From NCBI GenBank assembly GCA_963921825.1, contig OY997595.1:18159228-18223227 (forward strand): a DNA stretch of 64,000 bases, read 5' to 3'. Source of the stretch: Erodium maritimum. Taxonomy: Eukaryota > Streptophyta > Magnoliopsida > Geraniales > Geraniaceae. The notes beneath the pieces were generated by a model. The model was not told where the DNA came from and made no database searches. It saw nothing but the letters and a program-made list of their open reading frames with translations. Below are positions 32,040 through 41,860 of the stretch, one piece after another (the stretch's first letter is position 1; each line of letters begins with the position of its first letter). Made by a program: the position numbers and the translations under genes.

Positions 32040-33393
32040 GATCCTCCGCTGCGAGCCTTGCTTCCACCACCGATGACTTCCTCTCATGGAGGTCAATGGC
32101 GGTTTCTTCCTTTTTTCAACCTTTCTCCGCCCTTCTTCTTCTCCTTCGGCTCTCGTGGCCCCTTTCCGTTCCCCCCAACCCTAGCTCTTCCTCCCTCCTT
32201 CGATTCGCTCAGATCTGTCGTGGGAACTCCTTTCCTCGCGGATTGGAGTGGATCTAGCGCTTCTTCCACCCCTTCTACCTCGTCGCTCTGGCCCCCTTTG
32301 CCCCTCACGAAAAGTACTCGGTCAACGACTCTCCCGTCGACAACCGTGCCTCTCCAAATCTGGCGTGGGAAGAGCTTCTGCGTTGTCTTACGTGGATCCT
32401 CGAGGATCTGGCCTGGTTACTCCTTTGTCCGAAAGGTTGGTCGCTCGGCTGTTTTCGCTTCTCCTTCGATCTAATCCCCTCCGGGTCAGATCTGTTAATT
32501 TTGAGCTCAACCGCCCCAGGTCCTTCAGCTTCTCTGTCGCTGCGCTCAAGTTTGGCTCGCCCTTGCCTGTTCCTTCTTCTGGAGGTCAGATCAGACAGAT
32601 CCTCAGCCTGGTTTCAAGATCGGTGGAAACACGGTCCCTCGTCGACGGCGTGTCTCGGTGTTGGCCAAGTGCGTTTGGAGGGCTGACTTTGAAGAGTTGG
32701 CTTTGGCTTCTGGAGGATGATCTGTTGCATAAGGTTAGCGCTCTCCCCTCCTTGTTGGTTAGTCCGCCCCCTTACTCCTTAGTCTTCCAATCTTATGGCT
32801 TCTCTTCTTCTCGAACTCTGATTCGAGCTCGCCGGTTCAAGGCGCTGACCGCCAGCGAGTCCTTAGGGTGCTGTTTTGCCCTCCCCTGAAGTCACTTGGT
32901 TGGGCGCTTTGGTTGTTGGGTTTGACTATGCCGGATCTCTTGGTGTTGGCCACCGGCATTCCCATTTTCCCTCTTAGTTAAGGGATATGGGTCTTTGAGT
33001 TTAGAGTGTGCTTCCTTTGAAAGGTTGGGCTGAGTTCTTCTGGTCGTGGGTTGAGCCTTAGGATCCGCTTCTGTCAAAAAAGTTCCTCATGGTTGTCAAA
33101 TTAGGGTAATTCAGACCCCTTTTTTGTTTGTTCTTAAAGGCTGGTAAATCAGGGTAGGTTAGACCCATTTTATGATCCTTGCACTCTGTTTCTACCTTGT
33201 TTGCTTGTTGAGGCATGTTGCTTATCCCTGCTTCTTTTCTTGGTGATCCTTTGTTGTGGTTTGCTTGTAACACCTTAGGTTGTTGAGGGTTGGTTTGAAG
33301 TTTCCTGGGGGAATGCTCGGTTCCTTGTATCCAACATTTGCTCTATACTTCATAGAGCATTTATTTTAAATATGCTTTGCCGATAAAAAAAAG
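32040..33393 (+). mobile_element. Non-autonomous retroposon family copy with A-tail
   Basis: The GC-rich, Ser/Pro/Leu-coding 5' part contains open frames 32058-32474 and 32248-32889. The T-rich 3' part ends GCTTTGCCGATAAAAAAAAG at about 33374-33393. It matches the minus-strand copy at 23129-25317 in both peptide remnants and the tail. No RT, no recognised domain, and no clear target duplication. Confidence 0.55.
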
Positions 33394-34159
33394 AGAGGAG
33401 GAGATCAGAAGTCCAGTGAGCGTGTGAGATCTTGACGCTACACTTGGGAGAGTGGCTGCCGGAGGAACAATAAAATGGCGGCTCCAAGGTGCTCACCAGA
33501 GCTTATACCGCCTCTATCCCGAGCATGCGTCCGATTGGATTGCGAGGGAGACAAAGTTGGGGGTGGATTATGCGTCGCAGGAAAGGGAGTACGAGTTCCC
33601 TACGACGGTGATATGGGCGGAGGAAAGTTGCTCGTCATGATTGGTCATCAGGGATACCAACAGCTCAGGAATTGGCGCATGGAGGTGGGTAGGATGATTG
33701 TCAGATCACAGAAGCAGAGAGTGTTACGAAGTCCGAGGAGGTATCAGATTTACCAACAAGGGGTGACAAACACCCTCACCTCGATCAATGAGGACCTCGA
33801 GTTCCCAATCCAAAAGCAAAACCAAAAACCAAAAACCATGGCTTGGAGTGAAACTTAGGACTCGTTTGCTTTGTCGTATCTGACACGTAACCATGATCTA
33901 TAACTATATCTTCACTCCAAGCAAATCATGAAACCTGTCGAAAACATTATGTGTTTGATTTCGATTTTGGATGGATTGGGGAAGTCGATTTTGGATGGAT
34001 TGGGAAAGTGGATTTTGGATGGATTAATGGGTTGGGGAAATCGAATTTGGATGGAATTTTAATTTGATGTCGAAGAACCTTATTCAAATTTTTTATTTCG
34101 ATTTTTCTTTTGGATGGGGAACTCGAATTTTTGGATGGGTTTGGTTCCACGAAGAAGAT
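33394..34159. other. Spacer with short tandem repeats
   Basis: A 127-codon plus-strand frame at 33475-33858 has no recognised domain. At 33966-34030 GATTTTGGATGGATTGGG repeats three times with drift, with further GGATGGG echoes to 34140. Confidence 0.45.
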
Positions 34160-34645
34160 GAATAGAAACAAAAAAAAAATAAAGAAAAAAATGTGATCAA
34201 AATTTGATTTTTTAATAAAATATGATTTTTTATAAATAAAATTAATTTTTGAAACAAAACAATTTTTTATAAGAAAACTAAAAACTTATTTTTAAATAAA
34301 AATTAAATTTTTATAAAGTAAAATTATTTTTTATAAATAAAAATTTATTTTTAAAAAAATGAAAACTAAATTTAAAAAAATAAACTGATTGTTAAAAATT
34401 ATAATATAATTTTATTAAAAACTTAATTTTTATAAAGTAAAAATAATTTTTGAAAATCAATAGCATGAGTTTGAAAATTTGAGTGATAATTAGGATATTT
34501 TACCTATTTTGGATGAAAAGTTAACAAAATCTTACGGTTGGTTAAGAAAGTGTTGGTAAATGTTTGGTTTATGCATAAAATTGCAACAACAAAAATGCCA
34601 GGGTATCATTTTGAAAGTAAATATTTAGTAATATGTTATACTGAA
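34160..34645. repeat. Single arm of a TIR element related to the one at 34832-36820
   Basis: AT-rich DNA leads into a stretch at 34465-34640 that parallels 36320-36430 and 36780-36815. Shared phrases include GAGTTTGAAAATTTGAGTRATA, ACCTATTTTGGATGAAAAGT and the terminal GGGTATCATTTTGAAA-like phrase. The partner arm is not found next to it, so this is a decayed or single-ended copy. Confidence 0.5.
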
Positions 34646-35384
34646 ATTTTCCCTTTCTTCTTTTATATTAAAACGGTTGATTAGTAGAATTGAAAAACCA
34701 ATGTTACTTTGAAGTTAACTAAACTGACTAGTATAGAACTTTGATGTACATTCACTTCATATTCAAATTCATATTTTGTTGGGGTCAAATCTAAGAATGA
34801 TAACTGAAGTATTTTTTTTGTAAAAAAATAAGGGAAATTTTCACTTTAACACCTTGCCAAATATTTAATTTCATTTTGATACCCTAGAATAAATTTTTAA
34901 CACTTTCATACCTTAACCAAACTTTTAATTTCACTTTCATACCAGCGGTCAGATTCTGTTAACTTTCTATCCAAAATAGGTAAAATGTCCATAATACCCC
35001 TAACTATTACTCAAATTTTCAAACTCATGTCATTTATTCAGAACTTGAAAATAAGTGAAATGAGAATAATGCCCTTCATTACTAGGGTGTTAAAATGAAA
35101 ATTTCCTTCAAAATTTACAAAATCACTTTTTATTTTTATTTATGAAAAATATTTGTATTTTAAAAATTCAGTTTTTATTTAAAAATTAATATATAAATCA
35201 ACTTTTTTAAAAAATATACTTATAAATAATATTTTTTATATATATTTTCTATTTTTTATATTATTGTTTTTTTTTACTTTTTTCTTTTTAATTCATACTT
35301 TATTTTTTTCTTCAATCTTCAACCTTAGAACCGATTTTGTTTTTCGTTTTTCTACTCCAAACCCTGACCCTAACCCCAAATCTC

Positions 35385-35899
35385 AGTTCCAATTTGGGGA
35401 CAAGACTCCGATCGGTTCACCGGAATGCCAGTGTAATCCTCGATGCTCTCCGATTGAAGCTCTTGCCACAGCTTCCAGCCTAGTGCCCAGGCGACCTTGG
35501 CGGACTTGTGGAGCTTGAAGAAACCGTCTTCTCCGATGGCCTCGAAGGTCTGGGCGTTGAATACAAGGCTCGAGAGAACCTTGTACTGCGCGGGTCGAGC
35601 CTGAGACGGAGGGAGGGAGACCCAGTTCAAGGGCGAGTTGGGGCTTCGTCGTATTGCGTCTCTTGTCTGTTGCGGAAGCGGGGAGTCCGAGGTAAGAGGT
35701 CTTGGGAGATCGAACTGAGACCAGACATGAAGACGAAGGGGATTTCGAGAGTGACCATGAGGAGGTATAAGAAAGCCAATGCCATGAGAATTTGAACCGA
35801 TCTTTGCCTGGCGAAAGAAACCCAGGTATCCAATTTAGGCTTCTTCATTTTGGAAGTGGTAGGGTTTTTGGAATTTGAGGAGAATTCTCTTCTGGGCAT
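35385..35899 (-). pseudogene. Captured N-terminal fragment of a hydroxyproline O-galactosyltransferase (GALT type)
   Basis: Minus strand. From ATG 35899 the frame reads MPRREFSS, then MKKPKLDTWVSFARQRSVQI and a signal-anchor-like segment ILMALAFLYLLMVTLEIPFV, typical of a type II Golgi membrane protein. It continues to DEAPTRP. A one-base deletion near 35630 shifts coding into the frame with SSLVFNAQTFEAIG and FFKLHKSAKVAW, a region I associate with GALT2-6-like enzymes ahead of their galectin domain. Those enzymes add galactose to hydroxyproline of arabinogalactan proteins. The galectin and catalytic domains are absent. The fragment sits exactly between the long TIRs. Confidence 0.65.
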
Positions 35900-36425
35900 T
35901 CAACAAAAAAGATGGTGAGTTGATAAAAATCGTCGAATACATGAAAATTGGAACTGAGATTTGGGGTTAGGGTTAGGGTTTGGAGCAGAAAAACAAAAAA
36001 TAAAATCGGTTCTAAGGTTGAAGATTGAAGAAAAAAAAATAAAGTATGAATTAAAAAGTAAAAAAAACAATAATATAAAAAATAGAAAAAAAATATTATT
36101 TATAAGTATATTTAAAAAAAATTGATTTATATATTAATTTTTAAATAAAAACTGAATTTTTAAAAATAAAAAATACTTTTAATAAATAAAAACTGAATTA
36201 ATAAAAAAAAGTGATTTTGTAAAATTTTAAAATTCTGAAGGAAATTTTCATTTTAACACCCTAATAATGAAGGGCATTATTGTCATTTCACTTATTTTCA
36301 AGTTCTGAATCAATGACATGAGTTTGAAAATTTGAGTAATAGTTAGGGGTAGTATGGACATTCTACCTATTTTGGATGAAAAGTTAACAGAATCTGACAG
36401 CTGGAAAGTGAAATTAAAAGTTTGG

Positions 36426-36722
36426 GATAATTCCTTTTTGTACCCCTTTTCTATTGGTAACGTACCTTTAGTACCCTTACGTTTGGTAACTTTCAAAAAC
36501 CACCCCCTACGTTTTGGTAACACACATTTAGTACCCCTTATGAATTGATCACACATCATTTAATACCCCTTATGTATTGGTAACGGGACAATTACACGCC
36601 TTATCAATCGGTCACAAGTCGTCAAAATGGCCTAAACTTGACCAAAATTTTATCCAGTGTGTTACCAATACATAAGGGGTACTAAATGTGTGTTACCAAT
36701 ACATAAGGGGTACTAAATAACC
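36426..36722. mobile_element. 297-bp MITE inserted in the right TIR arm, 12-bp duplication
   Basis: TTAAAAGTTTGG occurs on both sides (36414-36425 and 36723-36734), while the left arm has the uninterrupted sequence (ACCAAACTTTTAATTTC near 34918). Inside, GTACCCCTTATG and ATACATAAGGGGTAC form inverted echoes, and TTGGTAAC/GTTACCAA repeat. Confidence 0.75.
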
Positions 36723-37284
36723 TTAAAAGTTTGGTTAGAGTGTGAAAGTGTTAAAAATTTATGGAAGGGTATCAAAATGAAATTAAATGTTTGGCAGGGT
36801 GTTAAAGTGGAAATTACCCCAAAAACAATGCTAACTAGATTCAAAATTTAAAATAGGGTAAACTACAAATGCATACTCTGAAGTTGACACGTTTAACCGA
36901 TGATTACTCTGAAGTTCAAAAACTACTGATGCATACCCTGAAGTTACAACTTGTAACTAGAAACCCCTACGTCAGGTAAAATAACGAAAATACCCTCAAC
37001 TACATTTCAATAATTATTTTAAAAAAATTATTTAAAAATCACTTATATATATATATATATAGGTACACTTTCAAGTGTTACCTATATCTTATTTTGTTAC
37101 ATGTTACATTGTTTTTAACCATTAGATCTATTTAAATCGATGCCTATGATTACAATGGCATACAGCCGTAAATTACACAATGTTCTATTTTATTTTTATA
37201 ATTTTAATATATCTAAGGTCATTTTCGTCATTTTGATTTTATTCCTACCTAACTCTATCCTGCCCTCCTCAGAGCATCCACATC

Positions 37285-37285
<1 letters not shown>

Positions 37286-37314
<29 letters not shown>
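37286..37314 (+). repeat. Homopolymer of 29 G
   Basis: An uninterrupted run of 29 G immediately inside the left Harbinger terminus. It could form G-quadruplexes. The true length may be uncertain because homopolymers are error-prone in sequencing. Confidence 0.9.
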
Positions 37315-37315
<1 letters not shown>

Positions 37316-37332
37316 GCAGAACCCTGGACCCT

Positions 37333-37482
37333 GAGGCAGAACCCTCTGCTGACTGGGCAGGGTTCAGGGTTCTGCCCCCCTAAAAAAAGTGTACTGCACA
37401 TCAGATTGAGGCAGAACCCTCTGCTGACTGGGCAGGGTTCAGGGTTCTGCCCCCCTAAAAAAAGTGTACTGCACATCAGAGG
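37333..37482. repeat. Two tandem 75-bp repeats
   Basis: GAGGCAGAACCCTCTGCTGA starts at 37333 and again at 37408. Each unit contains the smaller inverted pair GGCAGAACC/GGTTCTGCC and the phrase AAAAAAAGTGTACTGCACAT. Confidence 0.9.
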
Positions 37483-37690
37483 GGCTTGTACAGGGGCTTG
37501 ATTTTCAGAATTGCTGACTGTGTAATTAATTAAGCTTTTAACTGAATTGTTAACGTTATTTTTAAATCGACAATTACTAAATAAAATAGAAATAAAATTT
37601 CATTAATAGAAATAAAAATTCATAAAAATAAAATGCAAATTAAAAAAAATACATAACTTAAAAAAATACATAAAAAAAGTTACATTTTTA

Positions 37691-38371
37691 TCAGTCTTCC
37701 CCATTCACGTTGTCGAGTTGTTTCTGAAGCTTTTTTATTTGATCCATCCATACACGCATTATTTCCATATGTTGCTCCTTCTGTTCCGGGTCGAAATCGG
37801 ACGTGTCCGCAGCCCTCATTTCTTTAAGTTCTTGCATATATTTATCAATTTTCTCGTCAATCTTCACGACAAGCTTCGCCCTCTCACACCTCCCCTGATC
37901 CATTTGGATGACATACGATGCCCTGTCCGACAAACTCTTCCCCTTCCTCTTCGCGGCCTTATTGCCAATTGGGCGTTCTCGTGGAGGCGGCATGCCTGTT
38001 GGGGAACTTGGAACCACGAGTGGGGATCGTGGACGTCGGGTTGGGGAACTTGTACCTCCCACCGGGGAAGTTGAGCCTCCCAACGGAATGCTGACTTTGA
38101 TAATGGAATGATTAACATTTTATTTACATAACTTAAAAAAATTATAATTACCTGGGCCGAAAACAGAGCTCATGTATTGGTTGAACATATCAGGGTTCCA
38201 ACCACCGGTTGGGGTGAAACCGGTTTGCAACATCTGTACGTAGTTCGCCCCGGGTTGATTGGTGGTCGCATCTTGTTGATTGGTGTTCGCCCCTTCTTGA
38301 TCGGTGTTGTCCTCCTCATCAGTATTGAAACCTTGGTGTTCCGGCGGTTGAGTGAAATCGTCGTCTGACAT
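37691..38371 (-). CDS. PIF/Harbinger ORF1-like protein, two exons
   Basis: Exon 1 is 38371-38152 and exon 2 is 38094-37691; the intron has GT (38151-38150) and AG (38096-38095). Spliced length is 624 nt, 207 residues, open throughout. The N-terminus MSDDDFTQPPEHQG is acidic and Asn/Gln-rich; the middle is Pro/Ser-rich; a basic patch NKAAKRKGKS follows; the C-terminus (KIDKYMQELKEM to LQKQLDNVNGED) is helical and charged, like the NAM-associated C-terminal region of Harbinger ORF1-type proteins. The Myb/trihelix domain that should bind DNA is not evident, so it may be an internally deleted ORF1. A TATA box (CTATAAAT, 38471-38478) lies 100 bp upstream. Confidence 0.6.
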
Positions 38372-38470
38372 TATCGATCGGATTTTGCAAAGACGGTATG
38401 AATCCGAGAGAGTGAGGGTTGAGAGAGTATGATGTTTGTTGTGTGGATTTTGTGAAATGGGGTGAGGGGT

Positions 38471-38562
38471 ATTTATAGTGTTGGAAAATTATTATTTTAA
38501 TGTATTTTGTATTTAGTAAAAAAAAAATTCAGAAGTAGCCGTTTATAACCGTTGCTCAGCAA
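38471..38562 (-). promoter_or_regulatory. Promoter of the ORF1-like gene with paired AACGG motifs
   Basis: On the minus strand CTATAAAT at 38471-38478 is preceded upstream by AACGGCTA (38536-38543) and AACGGTTA, the latter inside a near-perfect palindrome AACCGTTGCTCAGCAACGGTT (38547-38567). Confidence 0.55.
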
Positions 38563-38805
38563 CGGTTATTTTTTTTCGTTTTGGACAGGTGTCGGCCTCC
38601 AACTGGCGGAGAGAGAGGCAGAGGGGCAGCGAGGCAGAAACATGCCTCGCGCCCCTCTGCCCCGAATCCCTTCTCTTCTCCCCCACGCCCCCGCCCCTCC
38701 TGCATCGCACCAAACCCCCTCCACACCCGTGCGAACCCCGAAGCCTCCTCCTCTGCTCCTGCCCCGGCCTCGCTCGCACCCCTCGCCTTGATGTGGATGC
38801 TCTCA

Positions 38806-39410
38806 CATTTGCAATTGCAGCAACCTCACCATTTTTTTCTCCCCCTCTCACCATGCCGCCACACATTCTGGGTTGGAGCTCCCGCATGAGTTCTCCACGC
38901 CGGATAACCAAAACGTCGCCGTCGTAGCACCACATTCGTTGACCACTGCAAGAACCAAGCCACCGGAAGCGAAGTCTCCGCCGTTAGAGTTGAGCGACGA
39001 TAGGCGGAGCTCCGATCTGAGCCGGCTAGACGGACCGTCGTTCCCACCCGTGCCTAGCTCGCGACGCCACCGCCGTGCTCCGCCTATGGTCGATCTATCC
39101 CGCAAGGTGGTCGCCGGCATCTCGATCTGTGGGATTCACCGTCTGCTCGCCGGCAATGGGTGTCATCGAGCCATGTAAGCCACCGCCCCCGTCCTCGTGG
39201 GCCTCGGCGAGTCCGGATCTCCGCCGACCGAGCTTACCCCGACCGTGGCAAAGCTCGACCTCTGCCGCTCCTTGCCCAGCTCCGTGACGGTATCGGAGCA
39301 CCGTCCTTCAAGCCGAGCTAGCTGGTCACGGCCAGATATTCGCCGGAGGCTTCAGATCTGGACCGAGGCACGCCGAGGCTTCAGATCTGGACCGTTCTAA
39401 TCTCCACATT
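38806..39410 (+). other. GC-rich block inside the TIR element, possible captured gene DNA
   Basis: GC-rich between A+T-rich arms, with open frames of about 100 codons on both strands (for example 38873-39178, containing ELSDDRRSSDLSRLDG). No known domain recognised. Capture of host sequence is plausible from composition, as with the GALT fragment, but unproven. Confidence 0.4.
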
Positions 39411-39539
39411 ACCGGCGCAGCTCCGATTCTAATATCTGAGTTAAAATTTTAATTGTTTTGTTTTTATCTTATGATAGTTAAAATTGTTCGTTCATTAATC
39501 TGGTATGATTTTCAGTTTTTTCCAGGTATCTGTATTTTT

Positions 39540-39965
39540 TAATCTATCTGGTTTATGGTAATTGGTAGTGTAGAATTCTGAAACATGTAGTGTATATTTT
39601 GATATGTTTAGTGTATAATACTGTAATGTGTAGGGTATGTTTGTGTAACATTACGGGGTAGGTTGTTGTATTTTTTTTTGTAACACAGTTCTTTTTTTTG
39701 TAATTGGTAGTGTAATATTATGCAACTTGTAGTGTATATTTGTGTAACATTAGGGTAGATTTTTGTAATCATTGATGTATTTGTACGAATCCGAATCATA
39801 ATATTTTGTATAATTTTCAGTGTAAATTTCTGTAATTCTAGATGTAGATTTTCTAACTTATGATACATGATTATGTAATTGTAAGAGTGTATTTGAAATT
39901 CTGTAATGTGTAAATATATTTATGTAACTTTCAGAGTAATTATGTAACTTGAGGGTATATTTTTC
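39540..39965. repeat. Degenerate tandem repeat with GTGTAAC/GTAGTGTA motifs
   Basis: Phrases such as TGTAGTGTATATTTGTGTAAC recur about every 40 bp with drift along the right arm of the TIR element. Confidence 0.6.
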
Positions 39966-40723
39966 TAAAAAAAATTGGAATACTCGGTTTACAAAAATGT
40001 AACATCCGATATAAAATTTCTATAACATTCAACACAAATGTCTGTAATATTGTATATAGTTTTCTGTAAAACGTAAGATGTTTGGAAAGCGATTAAAATA
40101 CAATATTTAATTTTAAAAAATTAATTTTTTTAATAAAATATTAATTTTTATTTAATAAAATATTAAAAAATCAGACTTAAAAAAATCTACAGTAATTTTT
40201 CAAAGAGACGAAATTCCAAAACCACCCTTTTATTGATTTTCTTATTTTATTTGTGAATAATTAAACTTGAAAATCTATAACCATTGGATTTCAAAATTCA
40301 ATGGATTAGATTTATGTAACATGTAACAAAGTAAGTGTTGATAACACTTGAAAGTGCCTATATATATATATTTACTTATTAAATGACTTCATTTTTATTT
40401 AAAAAATCACTTCAGTTTTATTTTGAAAAAATTTAAAAAAATCACTGAGGGTATTTTGGTCATTTTGGCTGACAGAAGGAGTTTCTAGTTTCAAGTTGTA
40501 ACTTCAGGGTATGCATCAGTAGTTTATAAACTTTAGAGTAATCATCGGTTAAACATGCCAACTTCAAGGTATGCATTTGTAGTTAATCTTTAAAATGTAT
40601 AAACTTACTTATCCACGACATTAATTCGATTATGTTTGATGAAAAGATAAATAAAACACTATGACCACTCAAACCCGATCAGCGGGAAAAAATATAAACA
40701 CACAAATCCGGACAAGTTAGTAA

Positions 40724-41150
40724 GAGCACCTACATCGTATGGAAACCGGGGTTTGATTCACTAATTGGTTTTCGGGGTTCAGGTTCACTAATTAGTGAAC
40801 CCAGTTCATGAACCGTGTGGGGACGAGTCAAGTGTCGCCACGTGGCGTATAGGTGGAATATAAATAATCGTGAGCTTTGTCAACGGCTATTAACGGTATG
40901 TTTTTTTAATAAATGTATATTTTCTTATCATAATTAAAAAAAATTCATCTATATGTACCAACCACTCTATTTCATCAGTCCATCAAAAAGTTCTCTTCAT
41001 CTTAAAATTATCCCTCTCAAATTCTTGTTCCCACAGAACTTTCATTCTGATCACAAAAATGTTCGACGACGATACTCAAATTTCTACTCTACCTGAGTTC
41101 AATGCGGAGAAGCTCGGTGGGTTCCAACGTATATTGCACATCAATTAACT
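40724..41150 (+). mobile_element. 5' end fragment of a PIF/Harbinger-type element
   Basis: GAGCACCTACATC at 40724 follows TAA (40721-40723) and resembles the Harbinger termini at 29530 and 37272. Inside are CCACGTGG near 40837, TATAAATAAT near 40859, AACGGCTA at 40882-40889 and a short ORF at 41059-41148 starting MFDDDTQISTLPEFN, an acidic start similar in style to ORF1 starts here. The rest of the element is missing. Confidence 0.6.
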
Positions 41151-41159
41151 CATTAGCCA

Positions 41160-41700
41160 AAACTCGTACTTACTTCTAGGGTTTAAACCCTAACCCTTAC
41201 GTGCAACTGGTTTTTAACCCTGAAATTCTAGTTAAGTACAATAACAAGATGTCGTTTCAAGATGTTAAGACTAGTTGACTGACATCTTGCTATAGAACAG
41301 AATGGAAATAATCTGTAAAACAATCAAACACGCGAAGACACACAAGCTGGTTACCCAGTTCGGTGCATCATCACCTACGTCTGGGGACACGTTGCCAGTA
41401 GAAAGGTTTCACCATATGTAATCAATCAACATAAGAGTTTCAAATCCTCTAGATCAAACCTATGTTATTATTACAAGTGCCAACCTATCTTAGGGTCTCC
41501 CCCTGAATCCGAGAGCCACTCTCGATTCCACTCTACGAGCCCTTACATTCTCGGATTAGCCGTTAGGTCTTCAATGGTTGATCGTGACACTTCAATCATG
41601 CGAACACAACTCAAACAGGTCACATCAAAAGCACAAACTAACTAATTACAATCTAAGTTTACCGACACAGAATGGGATTGATCACAATCTGCTCCCCACC
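41160..41700. repeat. LTR-like fragment, probably copia-related
   Basis: The phrases GGTTACCCAGTTCGGTGCA and CACCTACGTCTGGGG resemble LTR or leader sequences of plant copia elements as I remember them. No ends or coding sequence are seen, so this is a weak call. Confidence 0.3.
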
Positions 41701-41860
41701 TTCGTTTTTGCATTGTCCTGCAGAATACCATCCATTGCCTATCAGAAATTGGTCAGCAATCTAATTGTCAACTCATATACGGTATTTCTTTTCCCCTTTC
41801 AGATCATGAGCATAGTAAATATTAGCATTGTTACATGCATGCAGCTTATAGTTAATGTCA

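Larger units (their letters stand above)
34832..36820. mobile_element. Pack-type TIR element with very long terminal inverted repeats
   Basis: The left end GGGAAATTTTCACTTTAAC and the right end (reverse complement GGGGTAATTTCCACTTTAAC) begin inverted arms of roughly 560 bp (34832-35395 and 35945-36820; the right arm holds a 297-bp insertion). The arms match closely, for example TTAGAACCGATTTTGTTTTT against its complement near 36003. Between them sits a plant gene fragment (35385-35899). Possible target repeats AAAAAATAA/AAAAACAAT are imperfect. Pack-MULE is the likeliest class. Confidence 0.75.
37272..38802 (-). mobile_element. Non-autonomous PIF/Harbinger derivative, TCA TSD
   Basis: Both ends read GAGCATCCACATC inward. 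TCA is duplicated at 37269-37271 and 38803-38805. The 1531-bp element has an ORF1-like gene with promoter but no transposase. Its 3' end carries a poly(G) run and two 75-bp repeats. Confidence 0.92.
37061..40361. mobile_element. TA-flanked TIR element nested in the MULE, with GC-rich cargo
   Basis: Left tip AGGTACACTTTCAAGTGTTA and right tip (reverse complement) AGGCACTTTCAAGTGTTATC, with TTTGTTACATGTTACA further in on both sides. (TA)n tracts flank both tips. Its interior holds a Harbinger derivative (37272-38802) and a GC-rich block (38806-39410). Confidence 0.75.
36856..40588. mobile_element. MULE-like TIR element, outermost of a three-level nest
   Basis: TIRs of about 90 bp: left GGGTAAACTACAAATGCATA, right (reverse complement) GATTAACTACAAATGCATA. 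They share GTTTAACCGATGATTACTCT and are related to the element at 25823-27110. The 9-bp flanks TTTAAAATA (36847-36855) and TTTAAAATG (40589-40597) match at eight positions. It contains the TA-flanked element 37061-40361. No transposase of its own. Confidence 0.8.

Noticed and set aside
35350..35985. Telomere-like CCCTAACCC/GGGTTAGGG phrases
   Set aside because: Only two or three units, and mirrored because they lie in the inverted arms; not an interstitial telomere array.
37255..37476. 73-codon frame with a Pro run
   Set aside because: Created by the poly(G) tract and the 75-bp repeats.
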